Made by a program: the position numbers and the translations under genes
In this document: piece after piece, positions 9,869 through 18,442 of the stretch
How positions within the stretch are numbered: position 1 is the first letter of the stretch
Layout: each line of letters opens with the position of its first letter
NCBI GenBank assembly: GCA_017509755.1
Contig: JAFWOY010000001.1
Span: 88,556-152,555, forward strand
DNA length: 64,000 nucleotides
Direction of reading: 5' to 3'
Source: Bacteroidales bacterium
GTDB lineage: Bacteria > Bacteroidota > Bacteroidia > Bacteroidales > UBA932
Notes under the pieces: generated by a model
The model's input: the letters and a program-made list of their open reading frames with translations, nothing else
Databases searched by the model: none
What the model was told of the DNA's origin: nothing

Positions 9869-11337
9869 AAAAGAGAGCTATCCTATACTGGCCGCTGCTG
9901 CTCGCCGTCCTTTCGTGTACCGGCAATCCGGACAAGTTTGAACAGGCTGGCCAGCAGCCTGACATCTATCCCGACTACATCGGCGTAACCGTTCCCTCCA
10001 CCATCGCACCCCTAGACTTCGACATCAACGGTGCCTCGAAGGTCATCGCCATCGCGATGGGTGCGGACGGACAGACCCTCAAAGTCTCCGGAAAGAGCGC
10101 CAACTTCCCCATCAAAGCCTGGCACAAGTTGTTGTCCGCCTCCAAAGGAGGTACGGTCCAGGTCACGGCGTGCGGCAGGATGGACGGCAAATGGAAAAGA
10201 TTCGAGCCTTTCGAAATCCATGTCAGCGAGGATGCCATCGACTACGGCATCGCCTACCGGCTCATCGCTCCAGGCTACCAGGCCTTTTCCCACATCGGAA
10301 TCTACGAGCGGGACTTGTCGTCCTTCGACGAGGTTTGCCTGATTGGCGGCAAGAACTTCGACGGCTGTGTGAACTGCCACTCCTTCAACCGCACCCGGCC
10401 TGAGGATTTCAGTTTACATGTAAGAGGGGAAAGAGGTGCGACCTTCATCCGCAAGAACGGCAAGACTGTCGCCTACGATATGAAGACCGACTCCACGCTG
10501 GCTGCCTGCGTCTATCCCTGCTGGCATCCCGACGGGAGATTCATCGCCTATTCCACCAATGTGAACAGGCAGGGTTTCCATCAGCGCCCTGACAAGGTGC
10601 TGGAAGTTTACGACCTCAAGTCGGACCTGCAGGTGTATGACACCCAGGAAAACGTGCTGATCACTTCTCCTGAAGTGAAGGTGGACGGCGTGAACGAGAA
10701 CATGCCGGTCTTCTCGGCCGACGGCCGCTCCATCTACTTCACTTCCTGCACCGAACAGGAAATCCCCCGCAACGTGACGGAAGTAAAGTACAATCTGTGC
10801 CGCGTGGATTTCAACCCGGAGACCGGTGACATCGGTCACAAGGTGGATACCGTGATCTTCGCCGAAGCGATGGGCAAGAGCATCTCCTTCCCCAAACCTT
10901 CCTATGACGGACGCTGGATCCTGTATCAGCTGGCGGACTACGGATGCTTCGGGGCATGGCACCACGAATCCGACCTTTGGCTCCTCGACCTACAGACCGG
11001 GGAGACCCGACCGCTCGACGGCGTGAACAGCGATGATGCGGAGAGCGCCCACAGCTGGAGCTCCAACTCGCGCTGGTTTGTCTTCGGCAGCCGGAGGGAT
11101 GACGGACTCTACACCCGGGCCTACATCTGCCACATCGATGCGGACGGCGTATGCGCGAAGCCCTTCATGCTGCCCCAGAAGAGTCCCCGCGCCTATTACG
11201 ACAATTCCGTCCGATCGTATAACGTACCTGAATTCGTCTCCAGCCCCGTCAACTTCGACGGCAATGCCGCTGTACGCCTGTATAACAGTGATGACAGAAA
11301 GAAAGTGGGATTCCGATGGTCCGCCTCCTCTTTATAA
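9865..11337 (+). CDS. Lipoprotein beta-propeller with c-type haem motif CxxCH, copy 2
   Basis: A 490-residue paralogue of the protein encoded at 5080. It has a signal peptide ending at lipobox AVLSC, then PDIYPDYIGVTVPSTIAPLD, which matches copy 1 (PDIFPDYNGVTVPATIAP). The haem motif CVNCH is at residues 168-172 (codons 10366-10380), followed by PD40-like blades (WHPDGRFIAYS, PVFSADGRSIYF, HSWSSNSRWFVFG). The haem motif, its position and the order of blades are conserved between copies, so the motif is under selection rather than accidental. It overlaps the preceding membrane-protein gene by 4 bp and the following regulator gene by 22 bp. Confidence 0.75.
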   Translation: MKKRAILYWPLLLAVLSCTGNPDKFEQAGQQPDIYPDYIGVTVPSTIAPLDFDINGASKVIAIAMGADGQTLKVSGKSANFPIKAWHKLLSASKGGTVQVTACGRMDGKWKRFEPFEIHVSEDAIDYGIAYRLIAPGYQAFSHIGIYERDLSSFDEVCLIGGKNFDGCVNCHSFNRTRPEDFSLHVRGERGATFIRKNGKTVAYDMKTDSTLAACVYPCWHPDGRFIAYSTNVNRQGFHQRPDKVLEVYDLKSDLQVYDTQENVLITSPEVKVDGVNENMPVFSADGRSIYFTSCTEQEIPRNVTEVKYNLCRVDFNPETGDIGHKVDTVIFAEAMGKSISFPKPSYDGRWILYQLADYGCFGAWHHESDLWLLDLQTGETRPLDGVNSDDAESAHSWSSNSRWFVFGSRRDDGLYTRAYICHIDADGVCAKPFMLPQKSPRAYYDNSVRSYNVPEFVSSPVNFDGNAAVRLYNSDDRKKVGFRWSASSL

Positions 11338-12476
11338 CCGATTTCACCGAATCCTTCGCCTACGCACTGCTGCGGGGAATCATCCGCTACTCCAACGAGA
11401 CGGAGCAATGGGTGGTGTGCCGCATGCCGCCGGCCTACAAGAAACGCCTGGGCATGAAAGGGGTGGTCAAGTGGGCAAAGAATTGGGGCGCCGACGTGGT
11501 GATCGGCCAGTTCGAAGAGAAAGACAATGTGAACCTTTTCCTGAAAAACGGAATCGTGGTGCTGGCCCAGGATTACAAGAAGAAATTCACCACGATTCCC
11601 AACATCACCGCCGACTATATCAAGACCGGCCGGATGGCCGCTGACCTCTATCTCCACAAAGGCTTCCGGAATTTCGCCTTCTTCGGATACAAAGGGGTAT
11701 GCTGGTCCGAGGAACGATGTGACGGTTTCCGCGGGAGGATCGAGGAAGCGGGATTCGGGGACCACTTCTACCTTTACGACAAACAGGTGATTGACAACCT
11801 CTGGTACTATGAGGCGGAAGAACTCCGAAACTGGCTGATATCCCTGCCGAAGCCCGTGGCCGTCATGGCCTGCGACGACAATCAGGGGAATGCGCTGATC
11901 GAAGCCTGCAAGTCGGCCGGGGTCAAGATCCCTTCGGAATTGTCGATCATCGGGGTCGACAACGATGAAGTCATCTGCACCCTGTCCGATCCGACCCTCT
12001 CGAGCATCCAGGTCGATATTGAACTGGGCGGCTACGAGACGGCCCGGATGGCTTCACAGATGCTGCGGGAGCCCTCCTTCAAAGGCAACAACATTGTACT
12101 CCAGCCCAAAAAGATCGTACACCGGGTATCCACCTCGGCCTATGCGACGAATGACAAGGAAGTGCTTTCCGCGCTCCAGTACATCCGGCAGAACCTCAAC
12201 AAAAAGCTTTCGGTCAATGATATCCTGAAAGAGGTCCCTCTCTCCCGCCGGTTGCTGGAGGTTCGGTTCAAGAAGGTCATCGGACTCTCGATCTACCAGT
12301 ATATCTCCCAGCAGCGCATCGGCCGCTTCTCTGAAATGCTGCTCGATACCAACGACCCTATCCAGGACATCGCATTCAAGTTGGGAGAGGATGACGCAAA
12401 GGGCATTTGCCGCCGTTTCAAGGAGTTGATGGGATGTACCCCTTCCGAGTGGCGCAAGCAGAAAAACGCAAATTGA
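11316..12476 (+). CDS. XylR-like regulator: LacI-type sensor domain plus AraC-type HTH
   Basis: A 386-residue cytoplasmic transcription regulator. Residues about 1-270 resemble the periplasmic-binding/LacI sensor fold (LLFITDFTESFAYALLRGII at the start; CDDNQGNALIEACKSAGVKI and ELSIIGVDNDEVICTLSDP later). Residues about 285-385 form an AraC-family double helix-turn-helix (FKKVIGLSIYQYISQQRIGR, MLLDTNDPIQDIAFKLG, CRRFKELMGCTPSEWR). E. coli XylR has the same architecture and activates sugar genes on ligand binding. The start overlaps the upstream gene by 22 bp, and its own 3' end overlaps operator B. The ligand is unknown; a sugar from the locus downstream is a reasonable guess. Confidence 0.88.
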   Translation: MVRLLFITDFTESFAYALLRGIIRYSNETEQWVVCRMPPAYKKRLGMKGVVKWAKNWGADVVIGQFEEKDNVNLFLKNGIVVLAQDYKKKFTTIPNITADYIKTGRMAADLYLHKGFRNFAFFGYKGVCWSEERCDGFRGRIEEAGFGDHFYLYDKQVIDNLWYYEAEELRNWLISLPKPVAVMACDDNQGNALIEACKSAGVKIPSELSIIGVDNDEVICTLSDPTLSSIQVDIELGGYETARMASQMLREPSFKGNNIVLQPKKIVHRVSTSAYATNDKEVLSALQYIRQNLNKKLSVNDILKEVPLSRRLLEVRFKKVIGLSIYQYISQQRIGRFSEMLLDTNDPIQDIAFKLGEDDAKGICRRFKELMGCTPSEWRKQKNAN

Positions 12477-12499
12477 GTATTTAATTACGCAAATCACGA
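12466..12499 (+). promoter_or_regulatory. Candidate operator B: two 21-bp-spaced half sites
   Basis: ACGCAAATTGAGT (12466-12478) and ACGCAAATCACGA (12487-12499) begin 21 bp apart; the second begins 35 bp before the -7 box at 12522. The first differs from the half site at 3313 by one base in 13. Geometry is identical to operator A. The site overlaps the last codons of the regulator gene. Confidence 0.65.
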
Positions 12500-12521
12500 T
12501 TTCTTTCGCCGGGGCTTTTCC

Positions 12522-12529
12522 TAATTTTG
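12522..12529 (+). promoter_or_regulatory. -7 box of the 12557-23091 operon
   Basis: TAATTTTG matches TAnnTTTG. Transcription would begin near 12536, just before the ATG at 12557. No good -33 element is present, as at 3348, in keeping with activation from operator B. Confidence 0.65.
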
Positions 12530-12556
12530 TAAGTGGACAATTCCATTACAACGATT

Positions 12557-13741
12557 ATGAAAAACTTCTGGATCATTGCCCTGCTTCTTCCCTTCCTGGC
12601 GGCGTGCTCGGGAAAATCTGCCGAAAAGGAACCCGGGTTCATCGTACAGGTTTCGCTCGGCGGGTGGAATCATCCCCACTACCCGGCTGAGAAAATCATC
12701 GACAGGCTGGAAGATGTCGGAAACAAAATCAATATTGAAAAGGTCATCATAGGCTGGAGCCTCGATGATGCGACTTACCTCAAGCTCGGCGAGTATCTCC
12801 ATGCCAAAGGCATCCAGATGCTGCTTTGGCTCCCGGTCTTTGCCGAAACCGAAGAAGTGTGCGACAACAAGCCGGCCCTGGACCTTTGGGGGAACGTACC
12901 CTCAGACTTCCATCTGGTCCAAGGCGAGGGCTTCCGGTTCACTTGCCCCACATCCCCGCAGAATGTAGCCCATATCATTTCCTTGTACGAAGACTATTTC
13001 AGCGACTGTGGTTTTGACGGCGTGTTCATGGACCGTATCCGGACGCAGTCCTTCGTCAGCGGGGTAAGCGGCGTGCTCAACTGCTGCTGCGACGACTGTG
13101 CCGCCCATTTCAAGGAGCTCGGCGTCGATCTCGATGAAGTGCGGGCTGCCTGGGAAGCCAAGGGAGACAAGTTCCTCTCAGTCACCTACTACACGCCGCT
13201 CGAAGGATTCACTTTCGAAGATCCCCTGGCAGCGGCCTTCTTCCAGGCAAAAGGCAGGATCGTGAGTGGTTCCGTCGCTTCCATCGCCGACTATTTCCGG
13301 GACAAGGGCCTTGTGGTGGGCATGGATCTTTACGCCCCGCTCATGGCGCAATTCGTCGGACAGGACTACTCCATTCTCGCGGCCCACACAGACTTCATCA
13401 AGCCCATGCTCTACCGCGTAACCGACGCGCCCGCGGGCATCGCCTTCGAGTATGAACTCTTGAAGAAGAGCATTCCCGAAGCGGAGGGGTATCCGGATTT
13501 CGAGATGGACGTGGCATTCCTCGACGGACAGCTCGATGCCATGGCCTCCCTTCCTTGCGACAAATACCCCGGCATAGAAATCAATTACAGCAAGTCCATC
13601 GTTCCCACTTCTCCCGAATATGTAGTAGAATCGCTGCGTACCGTACTCAAGCATCATTTCAATGGCGCGGTCCTCTCCTGGAACATCATGCAGGCGCCCG
13701 ACTCCCATATTGAATGTCTGTCCGAATTCCAAAACAAATAG
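12557..13741 (+). CDS. TIM-barrel glycosidase-like lipoprotein, unclassified
   Basis: A 394-residue lipoprotein. I start it at ATG 12557 because the signal peptide MKNFWIIALLLPFLAAC begins there; an in-frame GTG at 12533 falls near the predicted transcription start. The body looks like a (beta/alpha)8 barrel of the GHL type: IEKVIIGWSLDDATYLKLGE, GIQMLLWLPVFAE and DCGFDGVFMDRIRTQ, where the final Asp could be catalytic, then a Cys cluster NCCCDDC (about 172-178) that may bind metal. It resembles in plan the lipoprotein encoded at 29283. First gene of the carbohydrate operon, 5 bp before the ROK kinase. Exact family not recognised; hydrolase role is inferred. Confidence 0.6.
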   Translation: MKNFWIIALLLPFLAACSGKSAEKEPGFIVQVSLGGWNHPHYPAEKIIDRLEDVGNKINIEKVIIGWSLDDATYLKLGEYLHAKGIQMLLWLPVFAETEEVCDNKPALDLWGNVPSDFHLVQGEGFRFTCPTSPQNVAHIISLYEDYFSDCGFDGVFMDRIRTQSFVSGVSGVLNCCCDDCAAHFKELGVDLDEVRAAWEAKGDKFLSVTYYTPLEGFTFEDPLAAAFFQAKGRIVSGSVASIADYFRDKGLVVGMDLYAPLMAQFVGQDYSILAAHTDFIKPMLYRVTDAPAGIAFEYELLKKSIPEAEGYPDFEMDVAFLDGQLDAMASLPCDKYPGIEINYSKSIVPTSPEYVVESLRTVLKHHFNGAVLSWNIMQAPDSHIECLSEFQNK

Positions 13742-13745
13742 ACGC

Positions 13746-14579
13746 ATGAGGCTTGGTATAGATATAGGTGGAACCACCATCGGAATCGGACGGATTGACG
13801 ATTCCGGCCTCCTGCTGGACTCTTCCTTCCATGGGTCCTTCCCCAAGGATGCCTCGCTGGAGAAGACTTTGGAAGTCCTCAAGAGCCTCATCGGTTCCTG
13901 CTTCTCCCAGGACGTGGCAGGCATCGGCTTGGGAATCCCCTCTGCCCTGGACAGGCAGACCGGCTTGGTCTATAACGCCATCAACATCCCTTCCTGGAAG
14001 AATGTGCCCCTGAAGACGATTCTCGAGGAACATTTCGGCGTGCCGGTCCGCATCAACAACGACTCCAACTGCTTCGCCCTCGGCGCCTATGCCCATTTCA
14101 AAGAGGAGAACCCCGCCTCCCTGGCCGGCATCACCCTCGGAACAGGGGTCGGCATGGGCCTGGTTATCAACGGTGAACTTTACAACGGAAACAACACGGG
14201 TGCGGGTGAAATCGGGTGCATAAGTTATCTGGACGCCGATCTCGAGACCTACTGCAGCAGTCATTTCTTCTCCGCACACGGCCTGACCTGCAAACAGGCG
14301 GCCGAGGCGATGGAAAGAGGAGACAGCGATGCCAAAAAATTGTTCGACGAATTCGGCATGCACCTGGCGCGCATGATGGCCGTCGTCCTCTACGCCTACG
14401 ACCCTGAGATGATCGTCTTCGGCGGCGGCATCTCCCGGGCCTTCCCGTACTTCAAAGCGTCGATGATGGAGCATCTCCGGCAAGGCTTCATCTATCCCGC
14501 GTCCCTGGACAAATTGAAAATCCGCCAGCTGGTGTGTGACGACACCGCCCTGCTCGGCGCTGCAAACCTTGAAAGCTGA
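13746..14579 (+). CDS. ROK-family sugar kinase lacking the usual zinc-binding motif
   Basis: A 277-residue cytoplasmic kinase. Start chosen at ATG 13746 (MRLGIDIGGTTIGIGRIDDS), where the phosphate-1 ATP loop begins. INNDSNCFALGA (about 103-114) holds the catalytic Asp, and GTGVGMGLVINGELYNG is the second nucleotide motif. After GAGEIG the family zinc motif CxCGxxGCxE is absent; the segment reads LETYCSSHFF instead. ROK kinases phosphorylate glucose, N-acetylglucosamine, mannose or similar hexoses. In this operon glucosamine or N-acetylglucosamine is a plausible substrate. It is 12 bp upstream of the GH2 gene. Confidence 0.85.
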   Translation: MRLGIDIGGTTIGIGRIDDSGLLLDSSFHGSFPKDASLEKTLEVLKSLIGSCFSQDVAGIGLGIPSALDRQTGLVYNAINIPSWKNVPLKTILEEHFGVPVRINNDSNCFALGAYAHFKEENPASLAGITLGTGVGMGLVINGELYNGNNTGAGEIGCISYLDADLETYCSSHFFSAHGLTCKQAAEAMERGDSDAKKLFDEFGMHLARMMAVVLYAYDPEMIVFGGGISRAFPYFKASMMEHLRQGFIYPASLDKLKIRQLVCDDTALLGAANLES

Positions 14580-14590
14580 TTGCAAACATA

Positions 14591-17119
14591 ATGAAAGATT
14601 TTAGGTTATTAATGCGTGTTTTTTTCCTGGCCGCCGCTGCGATAGTTCCGGCCGCTTGCTCTGACAGTGTCCAGCCCGGCGACAAGCTTGCTTTCGCCGA
14701 AGGCTGGACCCTGCGTTGCAAGGGGGAAGCTGCCACGTACGAAGCGACAGTCCCTTCGACAGTGGCAGGCGTTCTTTACGACAACGGCGTTTACACGGAA
14801 GCAATCTTCAAAGATGACACCTATCGTTCGCTGGACCGCTCTCCCTTCGACAAAGAGTGGACTTACAGCAAACAGTTCCCTTATAAAGGCGCCAGGGGCA
14901 GCCATGCCTTCCTGCTGCTGGACGGCATCAATTTTTACGCAGATATCCTTCTGAACGGGCAGCCACTTCGCTCCCGCGATACAACTTTCGGTGTGTTCAA
15001 CCGGTACTGCATCGATGTTACGGACTGCCTGAAAAGTTCGAACAACCTGAAAATCCGGCTCACAAGAGCCCAGCGGGGCGACTTGAACGTAGGCTATGTG
15101 GACTGGAACCCCCGTCCTCTCGACGAGAGCATGGGTGTCTGGCGGGATGTAACTCTTGCCATTACGGGAGACATCCGGATGAGCGACCCGTTTGTCAAAC
15201 CGGTCGTTGCTGAGGATCTTTCCTCGGCCGACCTCTGCCTGTCAGCGACCTTGACAAACCTCTCGGACAAGCCCGTAGAAAGCCGGTTCAAGGGGTCTTT
15301 TGAAGACGGGACCTTCGAGATTCCCGTAACTCTCGCACCATACGAGTGCCGCGAAGTGACCGTCTCGCCCAAGGAAGCTCCGCAACTCCACCTTGACAAT
15401 CCCCGCCTCTGGTGGTGCAGCGGTCTTGGCAATCCCGAGCTCTACCACCTTACCATCGAAGTCCTGACAAAAGACGGCAAGGTCTCCGATGCGGATAAGC
15501 TGACCTTCGGCGTCAGGAATATCACTTCCTACATCGATGCGCACGGCTACCGGCAGTTTGTACTCAACGGGAAAAAGGTGCTCCTGAAGGGCGCCGGCTG
15601 GACCGACGACATCTTCATGCGCGACACCCACGAAAGCATCGAACGCCAGGTTCAGTACGTCAAGGACATGAACCTCAACCTGATCCGCTTTGAAAACATC
15701 TGGGGCAAAGACCGCTATGTCTATGACATGTGCGACAAATACGGCATCCTGGCCCTTGTCGGATGGAGTTGCCAGTGGGAATGGGAAGACTATTGCGGCC
15801 TCCCCGAGACCGACCTCTTCGGCTGCATCGCCACCCCGGAGACCATGGACCTGGCCGCTTCTTATTTCGAAAACCAGGTCAAATGGCTGCGCAACAACGT
15901 GTCGGTCATCGGCTGGATGACCGGCAGCGACCGCCTGCCGCATCCCGACCTGGAGCCGCGCTACCTGGAGATGTACGAAAAGCTGGACTACCGTCCTTAC
16001 ATCGGTTCGGCCAAGAACCTGACCAGCGTCCTTTCGGGTCCGTCGGGCACCAAGATGGAAGGTCCTTACGAATATGTGGGTCCGGACTACTGGTATCTCG
16101 ACACCGACCTCGGCGGAGCCTTTGGCTTCAATACCGAAACCGGCATCGGCGCCAATCTCCCGGTTGTTTCTTCGCTTCGCCGGATGGTCTCTGAAGACAA
16201 ACTCTGGCCGCTGGGCAAGGCCCTGGGCGCCCACGCCACTTCCTCCGGCTCGGCCATGAACAACACCCGCTCCCTGGAAGAGACCATTGCGGGTCTGTAT
16301 GGGGAGGCAAAGGACTTGGATGATTTCGTCCGAAAAGGCCATGCGGTCGATTATGATGGCACGCGGGCCATGTTCGAGGCTTTCCGTGTCAACCTGCCCG
16401 CCACGACGGGTATTGTCCAGTGGATGCTCAATTCCGCCTGGCCGTCCATATACTGGCAACTTTATGACTGGTACCTGGTTCCTACGGCAGGCTACTATGG
16501 AACCCGCAAAGCCTGCGCACCCGTCCAGCTGATTTATAATATCAAGGACGCGCGCGTATATGCCGTCAACGAGACGCCCGGGTCGGTCGAAGTGACAGCT
16601 TCATTCGACCTGTTGAATGCCGGCTCGAAGGGGGTTGCCTCAGGGAGCAAGACCCTAACCGTCAAGGAACGCGAACCGCTTCCCGTCTTCGACCTGTCCA
16701 AGTACAAAGGCAAAGAACTGTTCCTTTCCCTCCGCCTGACAGACGCGTCCGGAAAGGCACTGGCCGACAATTTCTATTGCTTGCCGGCCCGGTGGAACAC
16801 CTACGCCTGGAAAAAGGCGAACTGGTACGTCACACCGATTACACGGTATGCCGACTTCCGCTTCGTGACCCAGCTTCCGCCTGCAAAGGTTCGCTGTGAC
16901 GTCGCCGCAGACGGCGACACCTACACAGTCACCGTCACCAACGACAGCGATGTCGTCGCCTACCAGAACATCCTGACGCTCAAAGACACTTCCGGCAACC
17001 TGATTGTTCCGGCTTTCTGGAGCGACAACTACTTCTCCCTGCTTCCGCACGAGACGAAAGTCATCACCTGCCGTACAGAAACACCGGGACAGATTGAACT
17101 GACCAACTGGAACCACTGA
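14591..17119 (+). CDS. GH2 lipoprotein, exo-beta-D-glucosaminidase-like
   Basis: An 842-residue enzyme with signal peptide and lipobox VPAAC, then sugar-binding, Ig-like and TIM-barrel domains of glycoside hydrolase family 2. In the barrel, WMTGSDRLPHPD has Asp where most GH2 enzymes have the acid/base Glu, and GGAFGFNTETGIG carries the nucleophile Glu 69 residues later. An Asp acid with a Glu nucleophile about 70 residues on is the pattern described for the exo-beta-D-glucosaminidase subfamily (CsxA of Amycolatopsis, D469/E541). Predicted to release glucosamine from non-reducing ends in the periplasm or at the surface. Beta-mannosidase-like activity is the main alternative. A Met at residue 8 is a possible start. 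Confidence 0.82.
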   Translation: MKDFRLLMRVFFLAAAAIVPAACSDSVQPGDKLAFAEGWTLRCKGEAATYEATVPSTVAGVLYDNGVYTEAIFKDDTYRSLDRSPFDKEWTYSKQFPYKGARGSHAFLLLDGINFYADILLNGQPLRSRDTTFGVFNRYCIDVTDCLKSSNNLKIRLTRAQRGDLNVGYVDWNPRPLDESMGVWRDVTLAITGDIRMSDPFVKPVVAEDLSSADLCLSATLTNLSDKPVESRFKGSFEDGTFEIPVTLAPYECREVTVSPKEAPQLHLDNPRLWWCSGLGNPELYHLTIEVLTKDGKVSDADKLTFGVRNITSYIDAHGYRQFVLNGKKVLLKGAGWTDDIFMRDTHESIERQVQYVKDMNLNLIRFENIWGKDRYVYDMCDKYGILALVGWSCQWEWEDYCGLPETDLFGCIATPETMDLAASYFENQVKWLRNNVSVIGWMTGSDRLPHPDLEPRYLEMYEKLDYRPYIGSAKNLTSVLSGPSGTKMEGPYEYVGPDYWYLDTDLGGAFGFNTETGIGANLPVVSSLRRMVSEDKLWPLGKALGAHATSSGSAMNNTRSLEETIAGLYGEAKDLDDFVRKGHAVDYDGTRAMFEAFRVNLPATTGIVQWMLNSAWPSIYWQLYDWYLVPTAGYYGTRKACAPVQLIYNIKDARVYAVNETPGSVEVTASFDLLNAGSKGVASGSKTLTVKEREPLPVFDLSKYKGKELFLSLRLTDASGKALADNFYCLPARWNTYAWKKANWYVTPITRYADFRFVTQLPPAKVRCDVAADGDTYTVTVTNDSDVVAYQNILTLKDTSGNLIVPAFWSDNYFSLLPHETKVITCRTETPGQIELTNWNH

Positions 17120-17129
17120 TCCGTCACTT

Positions 17130-18419
17130 ATGAAACATCTGACCGTCCTGTTCACCTGCCTGCTGCTCGCATTCCCGCTGAATGCGCAGGACGTCCGCAC
17201 CCTGCTCAAGGAGAATCCGGAGCGGTTGGCCAATATCCACCACAGTTACGAACCGCCTGCCGCAATTGTCGACACCCCGGCTCCGGAAGGATACGAACCC
17301 TTCTACCTAAGCCATTACGGCCGTCACGGCAGCCGCTACCATACTTCGATGCGTTCTGTCACGCGCGTCTCCATCCTGCTGGATACACTGGGCATGCTGG
17401 GCTGCCTTACCGAAGAGGGCAAAGCGCTCCGTGACGATTTGGACAGCCTGGCCCGGTTCCACGAAGGCCAGGCCGGAAACCTGACCACCCGGGGCGGACT
17501 GGAGCACCAGGGCATTTCCCAGCGGATGTATGACCGGTTCCCGTCCCTGTTCCATCAGCCGGTGCGCAACCGCGTCGTCGCCGTATCCAGCTCAAGCCAG
17601 CGCTGCATCCAGAGCCTCGCCAATTTCACGCTGATCCTTTCCGGCAACGCGCCGCAACTCCAATTCACGGTCTATGCGGGGGAGCGTTTCATGAAATACC
17701 TGGCCCCCGGCTCCAACATTCCGCTGAACGAATCGCACTACACCATCTTCGATGCCGTGATCGAGCAGCGGCTGGATCCCGCCCGGATCATGAACGCCTG
17801 GTTCACGGATCCCTGGTTCGCCGCCCAGCACATCGGGCGCTACAAAGTCCGCAATTTCATCTACGACATCTTCTACGCAGGCAATATCTGCCAGTGCCTG
17901 AAACTGGATTACGATGTGCCCGACATCTACCGGTACTTCACGGAAGACGAGCTCTACACGCTCTGGTATGTGGATGACATCGCCAATTACAACTACTTCG
18001 CCAACACCGTGGAGAACCTCAACCGCTATGACATCACCGGGCAGCGGGTCCTGGTCGATATCGTGGAAAAAGCCGATGCCGCCCTGGCCGGGGATGACGT
18101 TGTCGCCAACCTCCGCTTCGGACACGATTCCGGCCTGATGTCCTTGTGGACGTTCCTCCGGATGGAAGGCTGCGAGGTCCCGGGTCACATGGCGGAAGGT
18201 CCCGACTTGGGCTGGTACTGTTTCCAGCAGATGCCCATGGGTTCCAACATGCAGCTGGTCTTCTACAAGAACAAGGCAGGTGACGTGATCGTCAAAATCC
18301 TGCGCAACGAAGTCGAAACCGTCATTCCTTCCCTCAAGCCTTGGAAAGGGCCTTACTACAAGTGGAAAGACTTGCGGGCGCACTTCGGAAAACTGCTTGC
18401 TATCGACTATACTCTATAA
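17130..18419 (+). CDS. Secreted histidine-type phosphatase (HAP/MINPP-like)
   Basis: A 429-residue periplasmic protein with an SpI signal (cleavage after PLNAQ). The phosphohistidine motif RHGSRYHTS starts at residue 65, and the C-terminal HD proton-donor pair is in RFGHDSGL near residue 331. This is the layout of branch-2 histidine phosphatases, which in Bacteroides include an inositol-polyphosphate phosphatase. It is placed 10 bp after the GH2 gene and 23 bp before susC, so dephosphorylation of a glycan or inositol phosphate is likely part of the locus. Substrate is not determinable here. Confidence 0.85.
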   Translation: MKHLTVLFTCLLLAFPLNAQDVRTLLKENPERLANIHHSYEPPAAIVDTPAPEGYEPFYLSHYGRHGSRYHTSMRSVTRVSILLDTLGMLGCLTEEGKALRDDLDSLARFHEGQAGNLTTRGGLEHQGISQRMYDRFPSLFHQPVRNRVVAVSSSSQRCIQSLANFTLILSGNAPQLQFTVYAGERFMKYLAPGSNIPLNESHYTIFDAVIEQRLDPARIMNAWFTDPWFAAQHIGRYKVRNFIYDIFYAGNICQCLKLDYDVPDIYRYFTEDELYTLWYVDDIANYNYFANTVENLNRYDITGQRVLVDIVEKADAALAGDDVVANLRFGHDSGLMSLWTFLRMEGCEVPGHMAEGPDLGWYCFQQMPMGSNMQLVFYKNKAGDVIVKILRNEVETVIPSLKPWKGPYYKWKDLRAHFGKLLAIDYTL

Positions 18420-18442
18420 CTACAACCAATCAACAAACCTTT

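Noticed and set aside
12533..12556. GTG start giving eight extra residues to the TIM-barrel lipoprotein
   Set aside because: It would lie at the predicted transcription start and place a non-hydrophobic stretch before a proper signal peptide starting at 12557.
18341..18442. Upstream start for SusC within the phosphatase gene
   Set aside because: It would add 34 non-signal residues before a normal signal peptide.
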